Assembly (NCBI GenBank): GCA_030386875.1
Contig: CM059580.1
Span: 1 to 64,000, forward strand
Direction: 5' to 3'
Length of the DNA stretch: 64,000 bases
Origin: Morinoia aosen
Taxonomy: Eukaryota > Arthropoda > Malacostraca > Amphipoda > Talitridae
Shown: positions 48,081 to 60,831 of the stretch, one piece after another
Layout of the letters: each line of letters begins with the position of its first letter
Numbering within the stretch: the stretch's first letter is position 1
The notes under the pieces: generated by a model
Database searches by the model: none
Told to the model about the DNA's origin: nothing
What the model saw: only the letters and a program-made list of their open reading frames with translations
Translations under genes and position numbers: made by a program

Positions 48081-48540
48081 TGCCGGGTGAAGTGATGGGG
48101 CAAATTGCCGGGTGAGGTGATGGGGCAAATTGCCGGGTGATGTGATGGGGCAAATTGCCGGGTGAAGTAATGGGGCAAATTGCCGGGTGATGTGATGGGG
48201 CAAATTGCCGGGTGATGTGATGGGGCAAATTGCCGGGTGAAGTAATGGGGCAAATTGCCGGGTGATGTGATGGGGCATATGGCCGGGTGATGTGATGGGG
48301 CAAATTGCCGGGTGAAGTGATGGGGCAAATTGCCGGGTGATGTGATGGGGCAAATTGCCGGGTGAAGTGATGGGGCAAATGGCCGGGTGATGTGATGGGG
48401 CAAATTGCCGGGTGAAGTGATGGGGCAAATTGCCGGGTGAAGTGATGGGGCAAATGGCCGGGTGATGTGATGGGGCAAATGGCCGGGTGATGCGATGGGG
48501 TAAATTGCCGGGTGATGTGATGGGGCAAATTGCCGGATGA
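48081..48540. repeat. 25-bp GCCGGGTGATGTGATGGGG minisatellite (copy B)
   Basis: About 18 units. GTGAAGTGATG and GTGAAGTAATG variants are common here and absent from copy A, whereas the GCCAGG variant of copy A is absent here, so the two arrays have been homogenised separately. Confidence 0.92.
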
Positions 48541-49400
48541 AGAGATAAGGTAAATGTATATTGCTAGACGAAGTGATGGGACCAATAGAGAAATGAAGAG
48601 ATTGGGCAAATCAGCGGATAAAGTGATGGAGTAAATAAAAGATCAAAGCCCATTGAAGTTCCTACAACCGATAGCTTCAAATCTTACATCACGACCTGAT
48701 CTGAGTAAACATACGTCAGATTGAATGCCTGCGTGTGTTTGTGTGTTGTGTGTGTAAGTTGTGTGTGTATGCGAGTGTTTCGTGTACATGGGAACAGTTT
48801 TGCTGGCTCTCATATATGTTTAATTTTGTATAAAAACTGGACTCTAAAGCCCCCGTTTTACTTAAAGAAGAACTTGTACCGAAATGGTGATATTTAAATC
48901 TTGGTTCTAATTTCCGTAGATTTTTTAACAGATTCCATTTTTGAAGATTCTGGCTCTCTCCCTCTGCGTATTCTTACAAATGTCAACAACTATCAACAAA
49001 TGTCAACTGTGTCAAGCAGTGTGTCAAGATTCGTATCAACTAATGTGTCAATAAATGTCAACATATGTCAACGAAGGCGTAAACATATATGTGTCTCTCT
49101 ACAATACACAACAAAATAAACCTTATCAACAATTTAACTGCGGCAGGGAAAACTGAAGTTCAACATTCATCTCAAATTCAAACTCAACCGTAATAAGCGA
49201 TGTTGAAAATAGCAAACATGAACTGGATCGTGCCTTCATTTAGCTTTGATTAAGTATTTATGGAAATTGAGTTTGTGACTACTGGTCGGTCAGCGGGCTT
49301 GTGAAAATTACCTCTGTGTACCACCGGTGGCCCACGTCTCAAAGTAGTAAGATGGCTTTTTTAATTTAAAAATCTCGTCCTGGTATTCCAAAGCATTTGT
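48541..49400. other. Spacer including TGTCAACAA repeat (copy B)
   Basis: Collinear with 16929-17785. The 9-bp TGTCAAC repeat lies at about 48976-49085. The segment around 49100-49200 is one of the more diverged parts between copies. No gene is seen. Confidence 0.45.
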
Positions 49401-49740
49401 TAGAACTGAGTAACTGTAATACTGGTAGTGAAAGCCATGAAATTTTCGTTAATTTAAGCAAGTTAAACCACAGGTAGTGCAAACTGTGAACTTTTTCGGT
49501 TATGTTGAAAACTTCAATACGGATCTCAAAATCCGTGCTTTTCGTTAATTTTAGAGACTTTAATACTAGTTGTAAAAACCGTGGAGTCTTTCGTTAATTT
49601 GACTAACTTAAATACTGGTACTGAAAACGTAGATTTTTTGTCTATTTTAGATAATTAAATGCTGGTTGTAAAACCCGTGGAGTTTATCGCTAATTTTAGA
49701 TTCATGAACTCAGGTTACAAAACCCGCAGACTTTTTTAGA
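49401..49740. repeat. Ancient degenerate repeat of about 57 bp (copy B)
   Basis: Same units as 17786-18130, nearly unchanged in length. Confidence 0.68.
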
Positions 49741-49945
49741 CGAAAGCCACATCACAGTCGGCTGAACATTCATACAATTTCTACACATTAATGAAATGTT
49801 AACATGAGACAGAGGGCAGACAGGCAGGTGGTTTACCCTCATATTTGCGAGGGTAACCGTCTGCCGGAAGCTACCGTCTCAGACGGTACAAGTTCAGTCA
49901 TCTAGCTATGAAAAACTGACAGATTTTTGGGCCACGAAAGTTGTG
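49741..49945. other. Spacer with hairpin TTACCCTC/GAGGGTAA (copy B)
   Basis: The inverted repeat of copy A is conserved at 49833-49856. Confidence 0.55.
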
Positions 49946-50722
49946 GTGATCGATGGTGAGTTGTGTGGTGATTGATGGTGACTTGTGTGGTGATTGGTGG
50001 TGAGTTGTGTGGTGATTGATGGTGAGTTGTGTGGTGGTTGATGGTGAGTTGTGTGAAGATTGATGGTGAGTTGTGTGGTGATTGATGGTGAGTTGTGTGG
50101 TGGTTGATGGTGAGTTGTGTGGTGATTGGTGGTGACTTGTGTGGTGATTGATGGTGAGTTGTGTGAAGATTGATGGTGAGTTGTGTGGTGATTGATGGTG
50201 TGTTGTGTGGTGATTGATGGTGACTTGTGTGGTGATTGGTGGTGAGTTGTGTGGTGATTGATGGTGAGTTGTGTGGTGGTTGATGGTGAGTTGTGTGGTG
50301 ATTGGTGGTGAGTTGTGTGGTGATTGGTGGTGACTTGTGTGGTGATTGATGGTGAGTTGTGTGAAGATTGATGGTGAGTTGTGTGGTGATTGATGGTGTG
50401 TTGTGTGGTGATTGATGGTGACTTGTGTGGTGATTGGTGGTGAGTTGTGTGGTGATTGATGGTGAGTTGTGTGGTGGTTGATGGTGAGTTGTGTGGTGAT
50501 TGGTGGTGAGTTGTGTGGTGATTGGTGGTGAGTTGTGTAGTGATTGGTGGTGAGTTGTGTGGTGATTGGTGGTGAGTTGTGTGGTGATTGATGGTGAGTT
50601 GTGTGGTGATTGGTGGTGAGTTGTGTGGTGATTGGTGGTGAGTTGTGTGGTGATTGGTGGTGTGTTGTGTGGTGATTGGTGGTGAGTTGTGTGGTGATTG
50701 ATGGTGAGTTGTGTGGTGATTG
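49946..50722. repeat. 22-bp GGTGATTGATGGTGAGTTG minisatellite (copy B)
   Basis: About 35 units against about 41 in copy A. A block that includes the GAAGATTG variant and the GTGTT unit recurs three times at roughly 180-bp intervals (near 50055, 50164, 50362). Confidence 0.93.
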
Positions 50723-50846
50723 AATAATTAATTATTTAATCACCCATATTTAAATCAACTACTTGCACCTAGAAATTCATTTAATAGACAAGACTCGAAT
50801 TAGAGATTATTTCAGTCAAATTAATATTAAATATCTAATTCATATT

Positions 50847-51832
50847 GCACTACCCTCATGCTGCACACTACCCTCATGCTGCACTACCCTCACACTGCAC
50901 TACCCTCACACTGCACCACCCTCACACTGCACTACCCTCACACTGCACTACCCTCACACTGCACTACCCTCATGCTGCACACTACCCTCACGCTGCACTA
51001 CCCTCACACTGCACTACCCTCACGCTGCACTACCCTCACACTGCACTACCCTCATACTGCACTACCCTCACGCTGCACTACCCTCAGGCTGCACTACCCT
51101 CACACTGCACTACCCTCATGCTGCACTACCCTCACACTGCACTACCCTCATGCTGCACACTACCCTCACACTGCACTACCTTCACACTGCACTACCCTCA
51201 CGCTGCACTACCCTCACACTGCACTACCCTCACACTGCACTACCCTCATGCTGCACACTACCCTCACGCTGCACTACCCTCACACTGCACTACCCTCACG
51301 CTGCACTACCCTCATACTGCACTACCCTCACGCTGCACTACCCTCACGCTGCACTACCCTCACACTGCACTACCCTCATACTGCACTACCCTCACGCTGC
51401 ACTACCCTCACGCTGCACTACCCTCACACTGCACTACCCTCATGCTGCACACTACCCTCACGCTGCACTACCCTCACACTGCACTACCCTCACGCTGCAC
51501 TACCCTCACACTGCACTACCCTCATACTGCACTACCCTCACGCTGCACTACCCTCACACTGCACTACCCTCATACTGCACTACCCTCACACTGCACTACC
51601 CTCACGCTGCACTACCCTCACACTGCACTACCCTCATGCTGCACACTACCCTCACGCTGCACTACCCTCACGCTGCACTACCCTCACACTGCACTACCCT
51701 CACACTGCACTACCCTCACACCGCACTACCCTCACACCGCACTACCCTTACACCGCACTACCCTCACACCGCACTACCCTCACACCGCACTACCTTCACA
51801 CTACACTACCCTCACACTGCACTCTACCCTCA
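50847..51832. repeat. 16-bp CTGCACTACCCTCACA minisatellite (copy B)
   Basis: About 61 units. The left and right ends match copy A unit for unit (the CACCACCC unit near the left end, the CACCGCAC run at the right end). The length difference is internal deletion or expansion. Confidence 0.94.
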
Positions 51833-52695
51833 CATCTCTTCTTTAAATCAACACAAGCGACGGCTTCCTTCCCCACGCCAGTTTCCCCTCACTCGGAACA
51901 AGAAATTCCCCGTTTTGCCCAGCTCCTTGCGCTAGGGAAATCCAAGCTTCAGGATTAGCTTGGTCTGCTCAGCACCTCCACCATTATGCTGTAAAGTTGA
52001 CCTCCTCATACACAAATTTCAGGTACGTCCGCTAAAGGCGCTACGGCAGCCGCGCACCTACACACCTTCAATCGACGGCGGCCAGAGCGCCACTGACTGA
52101 CGTACGACGCCACGCGGTGTTGCCAGATCCCAGTCCCGGAAATTTCTGTATATTTTCCCTCAAAATTTCTTGAGTTTTTTCATTTGTTTTTTTCGGTGGT
52201 GAAAGTGGAGTTTGTTCGTTGAATATGTTGGTGTTTTTATTCATTTGTGGAAAGTGTGGTTCATGTGACTGTTTTGACGTAGGATACAGCTGAATTTGTG
52301 TTTTTTCTGTTTTGTTTTAAACGTTTACAAATGTACGTAGTTTTATGCACGAAAAAAAAACAAAATCAAACTAAATAAAAAATCATTTTTGCGGTTTTTG
52401 GAAGCGAACAAAGGAGGAATGCAAAAATGCGCTGAACACAGCAATACGATTAGTCATTTTTTCAAGATGGCCGGCAACGTAGAGGAACATCTCCTTTAAA
52501 TTGGTGAAATATCTGGAAAAGTAGCGGAACCTGCAGACATTTGGCAACACTTCGGGGAGGATTTTGGAGGCGATGGCAACACCGCCAGCGTAAGGGAGAT
52601 GCCAGATGATCTCCCGCACACATGTGCGTGCGCTGCACACGTACACGTGTACACAGGACTCAAAACTTCCAGTGTACGTCAGAAGGGGATACTGG
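51833..52695. other. GC-richer single-copy segment (copy B)
   Basis: Collinear with 20597-21460, including the CpG-rich patch at 52025-52140 and the GGCAACACC patch at 52540-52640. The 186-codon minus ORF at 52383-52943 crosses this segment and the neighbouring GA-rich array; it is interrupted in copy A, so I do not call it. Confidence 0.35.
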
Positions 52696-52932
52696 CGGGG
52701 TAGAGAAGAGGGGGGGAGAGGGGAGCAATGAGGGGAAGGGGAAGTAATGGGGGGAGGGAGAGCAATGGGGGGAGGGAGAGCAATGGGGGGAGGGGGGGAG
52801 CAATGGGGGGAGGGGGGAGCAATGGGGGGAGGGGGGAGCAATGGGGGGAAGGGGAAGCAATGAGGGAAAGGGGAAGCAATGAGGGGAGGGGGGAGCAATG
52901 GGGGGAGGGGGGGAGCAATGGGGGGAGGGGGA
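52696..52932. repeat. GA-rich GGGGAGGGGGGAGCAATG minisatellite (copy B)
   Basis: About 12-13 units, twice copy A. Confidence 0.88.
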
Positions 52933-53778
52933 ATCTTCAACAAGAAGGGTCATTCATGACCAAGCATTGCAGAGTGTTGACAGAAAACGGGCTCGTTAAT
53001 ATTTGACTGTACATCATGTACACGTGTGAGTGTACATGCGTGTGTACATGTACATGCGTGGAATGTGTGTTAGCGTACATGCATGCACCTCGCTCAAGTT
53101 AAGCTCAAGGCAAAGCTATGAATTAGAAAAACGCTGTTTGAAAAAAGGGGAAACTTGATATTTAAAAAATCAAGTTGCATTTCGATGGAAAAGTCTACGG
53201 TGATTACAACCAGCATTTAAGTATCCATCCAGCTTTTATTTTAGATCGAGTAGGAATAATAATATAATACTAAAAATTAATAATAATAACATAATAATAA
53301 TAATAATAATAATAAAAACAAAAATAATACCAATATTATAAAACGTTTTTGAATATATAGTATATATCGTGCGAAGAATGATTTACTTATTAATAATTAT
53401 AAAGTAATTATGACACCATTCATGTATCTCTCATTGTAATTCATACATCATGTAGAACTGATTCTATTGTGAATAATATTAAAAGAATTCCTTATATATT
53501 ACAAACTAGATTAGGGTTATGTAAGCATTAAAATTTTTGGACTGAAATAGAGAAAAAAAATAAAAAAAAAACTTATTTACAACACACGTACATTAAACTA
53601 TTTCGAAGCCCGTTATTGACAAAATTACCTTTCTGAATGCTATAAAAATTTCTATCGCATATAACCAGAATATATTACCAAGTGCTATATATATACAGCA
53701 TGGGAGAAGGTACTCTTTGGTATGTATTGTAGCCGTACATATATTTCTTTTTTATCCGTAGGTTGTGTTTTGGTGGTC
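52933..53778. other. AT-rich spacer (copy B)
   Basis: Collinear with 21593-22430. AATAATAAT tracts near 53265-53330 differ in length. No gene is seen. Confidence 0.5.
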
Positions 53779-54076
53779 GTACCACACACACAACACACAC
53801 ACAACACACACAACACACACAACACACACACAACACACACACACATCACACACAACACACACAACACACACACAACACACACACACATCACACACAACAC
53901 ACAACACACACAACACACACACATCACACACACACACATCACACACAACACACACACACACACACATCACACACAACACACACAACACACACACAACACA
54001 CACAACACACACACAACACACTCACACAACACACACACAATACACACACACAACACACACACACATACACACACAG
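53779..54076. repeat. Compound ACACAAC microsatellite (copy B)
   Basis: About 300 bp against about 840 bp in copy A. Confidence 0.93.
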
Positions 54077-54135
54077 CCAGTTGACGTCAAAGGTAACACT
54101 TATCACACCCGCCCCAGGTGGTATGGGTATTAATA

Positions 54136-56709
54136 CACTTGGCGTACACACACAGCTCGCGTACACACACACACACCTGGCGTACACACAAAATTGGCGT
54201 ACACACACACACCTGGCGTTCACAAACACCTGGCGTACACACACACCTGGCGTACACACACACCTGGCGTACACACACACCTGGCGTACACACACACACA
54301 CTTGACGTTCACACACACCTGGCGTACACACACACCTGGCGTACACACACATCTGGCGTTCACACACACCTGGCGTTCACACAAACCTGGCGTACGCACA
54401 CACACCTGGCGTACACACACACCTGGCGTACACACACACCTGGCGTACACACACACCTGGCGTACACACACACCTGGCGTACACACACACACCTGGCGTA
54501 CACACACACCTGGCGTTCACACACACCTGGCGTACACACACACACCTGGCGTTCACACACACCTGGCGTACACACACACCTGGCGTTCACACACACACCT
54601 GGCGTACACACACCTGGCGTACACACACACACCTGGCGTACACACACACCTAGCGTACACACACACCTGGCGTACACACACCTGGCATACACACACACCT
54701 GGTGTACACACACACCTGGCGTACACACACACCTGGTGTACACACACACCTGGCGTACACACACACCTGGTGTACACACACACCTAGCGTACACACACAC
54801 CTGGCGCACACACATACCTTGCATACACACACACCTGGTGTACACACACACCTGGTGTACACACACACCTAGCGTACACACACACCAAGCGTACACACAC
54901 ACCTTGCATACACACACACCTGGTGTACACACACACCTGGCGTACACACACACACCTGGCGTACACACACACCTGGCGTTCACACACACCTGGCGTACAC
55001 ACACACACCTGACGTTCACACACACCTGGTGTACACACACACCTAGCGTACACACACACCAAGCGTACACACACACCTTGCATACACACACACCTGGTGT
55101 ACACACACACCTGGCGTACGCACACACACCTGGCGTACACACACACCTGGCGTACACACACACCTGGCGTACACACACACACCTGGCGTACACACACACC
55201 TGGCGTTCACACACACCTGGCGTACACACACACCTGGCGTACACACACACCTGGCGTTCACACACACCTAGCGTACACACACACCAAGCGTACACACACA
55301 CCTTGCATACACACACACCTGGTGTACACACACACCTGGCGTTCACACACACCTAGCGTACACACACACCAAGCGTACACACACACCTTGCATACACACA
55401 CACCTGGCGTACACACACACCTGGCGTTCACACACACCTAGCGTACACACACACCAAGCGTACACACACACCTTGCATACACACACACCTGGTGTACACA
55501 CACACCTGGCGTACACACACACACCTGGCGTACACACACACCTGGCGTTCACACACACCTGGCGTACGCACACACACCTGGCGTACACACACACCTGGCG
55601 TACACACACACCTGGCGTACACACACACACCTGGCGTACACACACACCTGGCGTTCACACACACCTGGCGTACACACACACACCTGACGTTCACACACAC
55701 CTGGCGTACACACACACCTGGCGTTCACACACACCTGGCGTACACACACACACCTGGCGTTCACACACACCTGGCGTACACACACACCTGGCGTACACAC
55801 ACACCTGGCGTACACACACACCTGGCGTTCACACACACACCTGGCGTACACACACACACACCTGCGTGTACACACACCTGGCGTACACACACACACCTGG
55901 TGTACACACACACCTAGCGTACACACACACCTGGCGTACACACACACCTGGCATACACACACACCTGGTGTACACACACACCTGGCGTACACACACACCT
56001 GGTGTACACACACACCTGGCGTACACACACACCTGGCGTACACACACACCTGGTGTACACACACACCTGGTGTACACACACACCTGGTGTACACACACAC
56101 ACCTGGTGTACACACACACCTGGCATACACACACACCTGGTGTGTGCACACACACCTGGCGTACACACACACCTGGCGTACACACACACCTGGTGTACAC
56201 ACACACCTGGCGTACACACACACCTGGTGTACACACACACCTGGCGTACACACACACCTGGCGTACACACACACCTGGTGTACACACACACCTGGTGTAC
56301 ACACACACCTGGTGTACACACACACCTGGCATACACACACACCTGGTGTGCACACACACCTGGCGTACACACACACCTGGCGTACACACACACCTGGCGT
56401 ACACACACACCTGGTGTACACACACACCTGGCATACACACACACCTGGTGTACACACACACCTGGTGTACACACACACCTGGCGTACACACACACCTGGC
56501 GTACACACACACCTGGCGTACACACACACCTGGTGTACACACACACCTGGCGTACACACACACCTGGCGTACACACACACCTGGCGTACACACACACCTG
56601 GCATACACACACACCTGGCGTACACACACACCTGGCGTACACACACACACCTGGTGTACACACACACCTGGCGTACACACACACCTGGCGTACACACACA
56701 CCTGGCGTA
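54136..56709. repeat. About 18-bp ACACACACCTGGCGTAC minisatellite (copy B)
   Basis: About 2.57 kb, twice copy A. It contains a higher-order block absent from copy A: CCTAGCGTAC, then CACCAAGCGTAC, then CACCTTGCATAC, then CACCTGGTGTAC. The CACCAAGCG marker recurs five times (near 54884, 55058, 55283, 55368, 55453). 55900-56709 is dominated by a TGGCGTAC/TGGTGTAC alternation. Confidence 0.94.
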
Positions 56710-57603
56710 GAATGCATTAATTCCGCATACTCCGTTGATAATAGTTAATGTTTACATGTTTACTTCAACTCATGTTTCATATCAATTATAAACAAAGAAA
56801 CAACTCTAATCCTAATATTCTATAAAATATCAACCCACTGATAACCTTATAAAATATTATTAACAGTATTTATCACGATACATGTGTAGATGTGTATATC
56901 TAGTGTGTCGATGTGCATTTACAAAATTATCATTATTATCACGGTAAATCATAACTATCATAATTATCATAAATAGTCATAATCGTTATAATCATCATGA
57001 TTGATCGTAATTATTTTAATTATTTTCATTATCAAAATTAATCGGTATTATTAATATTATGACAATTGTCATAATTATGCATAAATATCATAATTATCAT
57101 AATTTATCACGATTATCTGTTGATTGTGTACTACATTCATGTAGTACAGATACATATATATGTAGATACCAATACATTTGTATCCACATATACATGAGTA
57201 GATATTCTACCATACAGTATACATATTTTTTGGTTTATATTGTTCCTTGAGGGTCTATATATATATATATATATATATATGCATGTAGGATTGTAGGTAT
57301 ACCTCTACACACATACATATGTTTCTACATGTATTTCCATTTACATGGATATGTGTACTGTATGTACAAATTTACAGTCCATATGGACCGCTGGTGCGTG
57401 AGTCGATGTCCATGTCAATGTACAGTACACATATTTGCATATGTCCATGTATAGGGTCGCAGGTCTACTCATGTGCTACATGGACATTAAACCGTGCAAC
57501 ATGAATGTTTTTTTTTATAATTTTGTATGTTTATAAAATTCTTAATTAATAGAATATGTCCTTGCAATATCGCCTTACCTTCAAGTTGATTGGTTGATTG
57601 CTA
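56710..57603. other. AT-rich spacer with short (TA)n (copy B)
   Basis: Collinear with 24618-25600 but lacking one GTAGATACCAAT duplication and with a shorter TA tract (57258-57280). No gene is seen. Confidence 0.5.
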
Positions 57604-59190
57604 TAGTTAGTTCCAGCCTCTCTTACCAAAACAAAGGTGTTCCCAACAGAGGAAGGCATCATTTAGTATGGAGTCAGGGAATCTATGCACGCGGTGTACC
57701 CACAGCAAGTCAGGAAGGAACGGGGAATCTATGCACGCGGTGTCCCCCCCAGCAAGTCAGGAAGGAACGGGGAATCTATGCATGCGGTGTCCCCCCCAGC
57801 AAGTCAGGAAGGAACGGGGAATCTATGCACGCGGTGTCCCCCCAGCAAGTCAGGAAGGAACGGGGAATCTATGCATGCGGTGTCCCCACAGCAAGTCAGG
57901 AAGGAACGGGGAATCTATTCACGCGGTGTCCCCACAGCAAGTCAGGAAGGAACGGGGAATCTATGCACTCGGTGTCCCCACAGCAAGTCAGGAAGGAACG
58001 GGGAATCTATGCACGCGGTGTCCCCACAGCAAGTCAGGAAGGAACGGGGAATCTATGCACGCGGTGTCCCCCCCAGCAAGTCAGGAAGGAACGGGGAATC
58101 TATGCACGCGGTGTACCCACAGCAAGTCAGGAAGGAACGGGGAATCTATGCACGCGGTGTCCCCCCCAGCAAGTCAGGAAGGAACGGGGAATCTATGCAC
58201 GCGGTGTCCCCCCAGCAAGTCAGGAAGGAACGGGGAATCTATGCATGCGGTGTCCCCACAGCAAGTCAGGAAGGAACGGGGAATCTATGCACGCGGTGTC
58301 CCCCCAGCAAGTCAGGAAGGAACGGGGAATCTATGCACGCGGTGTCCCCACAGCAAGTCAGGAAGGAACGGGGAATCTATGCACGCGGTGTCCCCACAGC
58401 AAGTCAGGAAGGAACAGGGAATCTATTCACGCGGTGTCCCCACAGCAAGTCAGGAAGGAACAGGGAATCTATTCACGCGGTGTCCCCACAGCAAGTCAGG
58501 AAGGAACAGGGAATCTATTCACGCGGTGTCCCCACAGCAAGTCAGGAAGGAACGGGGAATCTATGCACGCGGTGTCCCCACAGCAAGTCAGGAAGGAACG
58601 GGGAATCTATTCACGCGGTGTCCCCACAGCAAGTCAGGAAGGAACGGGGAATCTATGCACGCGGTGTCCCCACAGCAAGTCAGGAAGGAACGGGGAATCT
58701 ATGCACGCGGTGTCCCCACAGCAAGTCAGGAAGGAACGGGGAATCTATTCACGCGGTGTCCCCACAGCAAGTCAGGAAGGAACAGGGAATCTATTCACTC
58801 GGTGTCCCCACAGCAAGTCAGGAAGGAACGGGGAATCTATGCACGCGGTGTCCCCACAGCAAGTCAGGAAGGAACGGGGAATCTATTCACGCGGTGTCCC
58901 CACAGCAAGTCAGGAAGGAACGGGGAATCTATGCACGCGGTGTCCCCACAGCAAGTCAGGAAGGAACAGGGAATCTATGCACGCGGTGTCCCCCCAGCAA
59001 GTCAGGAAAGAAGTTCATGAAACAAGACAAAAGTAGAAGAAGAAAGCAATAGGTGCTGAAAAACAGGACAGCAGTCAACCGAAAAAAGATGGTCCGTAAC
59101 AAAACAAAAACCTATTCTATTTCTACACAAGGAAGGCCTACCTCACCCTCAGCTCGGGACCTCACATCTTCCCCTGGGAGCGCTAACTCC
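57604..59190 (+). mobile_element. Dispersed module with internal 47-bp VNTR, copy 3
   Basis: Allelic or duplicate counterpart of 25601-26455. The VNTR (57677-59008) has grown to about 28 units, including a run with TTCACG in place of GCACG (58420-58900) and units with an extra CC that are 48 bp long. Three plus-strand ORFs of 450-480 codons overlap in different frames and encode rotations of the same 47-residue pattern. Confidence 0.55.
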
Positions 59191-59455
59191 CTTATATACG
59201 ATAGATGTGTTCACCAGAGGGCAGCTCAGGCTCCTCAGCCCCAATTGCAATGCGATAATTGAATATAAGTCGAGAATATTGAGTAAGTTCAGTTAAGTTG
59301 AATTGATAGTATTGAGGATAAGTAAAAGTCTTATTTTTCCACAAATTTATAGAGAACTTTCAAATGGGACTAATGGTGACATTGTTCAGTAAAAGGAATT
59401 TCTTTCAAGCGAATGTATGCTGTGCATTATGGGACTCCTTAGTAAAGTTAAAAGC
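59191..59455. other. Short spacer (copy B)
   Basis: Collinear with 26456-26689. No gene is seen. Confidence 0.4.
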
Positions 59456-59765
59456 CTCGTAGTATAGTACAGACCTAGTAAAATAGTACTGTATAGAACT
59501 TAGAATATAGTACTGATCCCGTAGTAAAATAGAAGGAGCTTGTAGTATAGTAGAAGGACCTTGGAATATAGTAGTAAAAGGACCAAGTAGTATAGTGAAA
59601 GGACACGTAGAAAAATCGATGAACCCGGAAGTATAGTAGTACAATGATCCGTAGTACAGTAGAACTGCCCCGTAGTACAGCAGAAGGACCCAACAATATA
59701 GTAGGAAAGGAACAGTAGTACAGTACACGTACCCTTAGTTTAGTAGAAGGACCTTGTAGTAAAAC
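59456..59765. repeat. Degenerate 20-bp GTAGTATAGTAGAAGGACC repeat (copy B)
   Basis: Nearly the same length as copy A, with one small insertion near 59470. Confidence 0.73.
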
Positions 59766-59845
59766 AGGGTTGGGATGATCCTTCTCCCCCCCCTCCCTCC
59801 CGCAAATTCCCACTATAGGACCAGAATGCTGCAACATTACCAAAT

Positions 59846-60034
59846 TAAACGGCCCATAGACGATCTATTTAATTGTCAATATCATTGACTCAATATATTG
59901 AGGAAATTTTTTTTGCCCGCTAAATCAATTAATTGACGGTCGTTAATCAAGCCCACAGACGATCACTTAAGTTGTCAATATCCATTATTTTCGATTTTAT
60001 TGACGATAAAATTGATCATCTACGGGCCGCTTTA
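59846..60034. mobile_element. MITE-like element with long imperfect inverted repeats (copy B)
   Basis: Same element as 27088-27277. The left end reads AAACGGCCCATAGACGATCT, which is closer to the right end than in copy A. Present in both copies, so it predates their split. Confidence 0.63.
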
Positions 60035-60071
60035 CGCTGTGGCTTAGTCTGAGTATCGAAAGTGGTGGGAA

Positions 60072-60583
60072 CCCCCCCCCCCCCAAAAAAAAAATAATAT
60101 TAATGATAAAAAGAAGCTTGTAGTAAAATAATAGTTATAAAAAGAAGCTTGTAGTGAAATAATAGTAATAAAAAGAAGCTTCTAGCAAAATAATAATAAT
60201 AATAATAAAAAGAAGCTTGTAGTAAAATAATAATAATTAAAAGAAGCTTGTAGTAAAATAATAGTAATAAAAAGAAGCTTGTAGCAAAATAATAATAATA
60301 ATAATAAAAAGAAGCTTGTAGTAAAATAATAGTAATAAAAAGAAGCTTGTAGCAAAATAATAATAATAATAATAAAAAGAAGCTTGTAGTAAAATAATAG
60401 TTATAAAAAGAAGCTTGTAGTGAAATAATAGTAATAAAAAGAAGCTTGTAGCAAAATAATAATAATAATAATAAAAAGAAGCTTGTAGTAAAATAATAAT
60501 TAAAAGAAGCTTGTAGTCAAATAATAATAATAAAAAGAAGCTTGAAGTAAAAAATAATAATAAAAAGAAGCTTGTAGTGTAAA
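60072..60583. repeat. Poly-C/poly-A tract and 31-bp AAAAAGAAGCTTGTAGTAAA array (copy B)
   Basis: The homopolymer tract at 60072-60093 is followed by about 15-16 units of the HindIII-containing repeat, against about 11 in copy A. Confidence 0.88.
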
Positions 60584-60629
60584 GTGAAGCGCCCTTTGCC
60601 TTAGTGGACAGAGTGCACAACGGCCTCAC

Positions 60630-60831
60630 CTTCCCTGCGCTGTGAGTGGCTGCCTCGGCCGCAAACTCGGCCTCCAGCTCGGCCTCCGTCATCTCTGGTT
60701 GGTCGCTGGCGTCCCACGTGCCCTCAGTTGCCCGCAGGATGCTGTCGAGGGTGGACGCTACGCTCGGCCGCCTCGACCCGTCTTCGCCCTCCCCTTCGAA
60801 TATCTTCAGGACCGACCGGTCCTGCACGTCT
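60630..60831 (-). CDS. SRCIN1-like: SRCIN1/KIAA1217-like AIP3-domain protein, second exon (copy B)
   Basis: A 202-bp exon with the same acceptor (TATAG), donor (GTGAGG), phases and protein as copy A. Three nucleotide differences were counted by eye (plus-strand CAGTTGCCC versus CAGTCGCCC, GTCTTCGCC versus GTCCTCGCC, CCCTTCGAA versus CCCCTCGAA). All three fall on third codon positions (Ala, Glu, Glu) and are synonymous, so both copies appear to be under protein constraint, or to have diverged very recently. Confidence 0.82.

Noticed and set aside
52383..52943. 186-codon minus ORF across a single-copy segment and GA-rich array
   Set aside because: The frame is not kept in copy A (only 77 codons at 21301-21534), part of it is repeat, and no domain is recognised.
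57594..59052. Three overlapping 450-480-codon plus ORFs encoding a 47-residue repeat
   Set aside because: The same unit is read in three frames, and copy number changes from about 8 to 28 between copies. No signal or domain outside the repeat.
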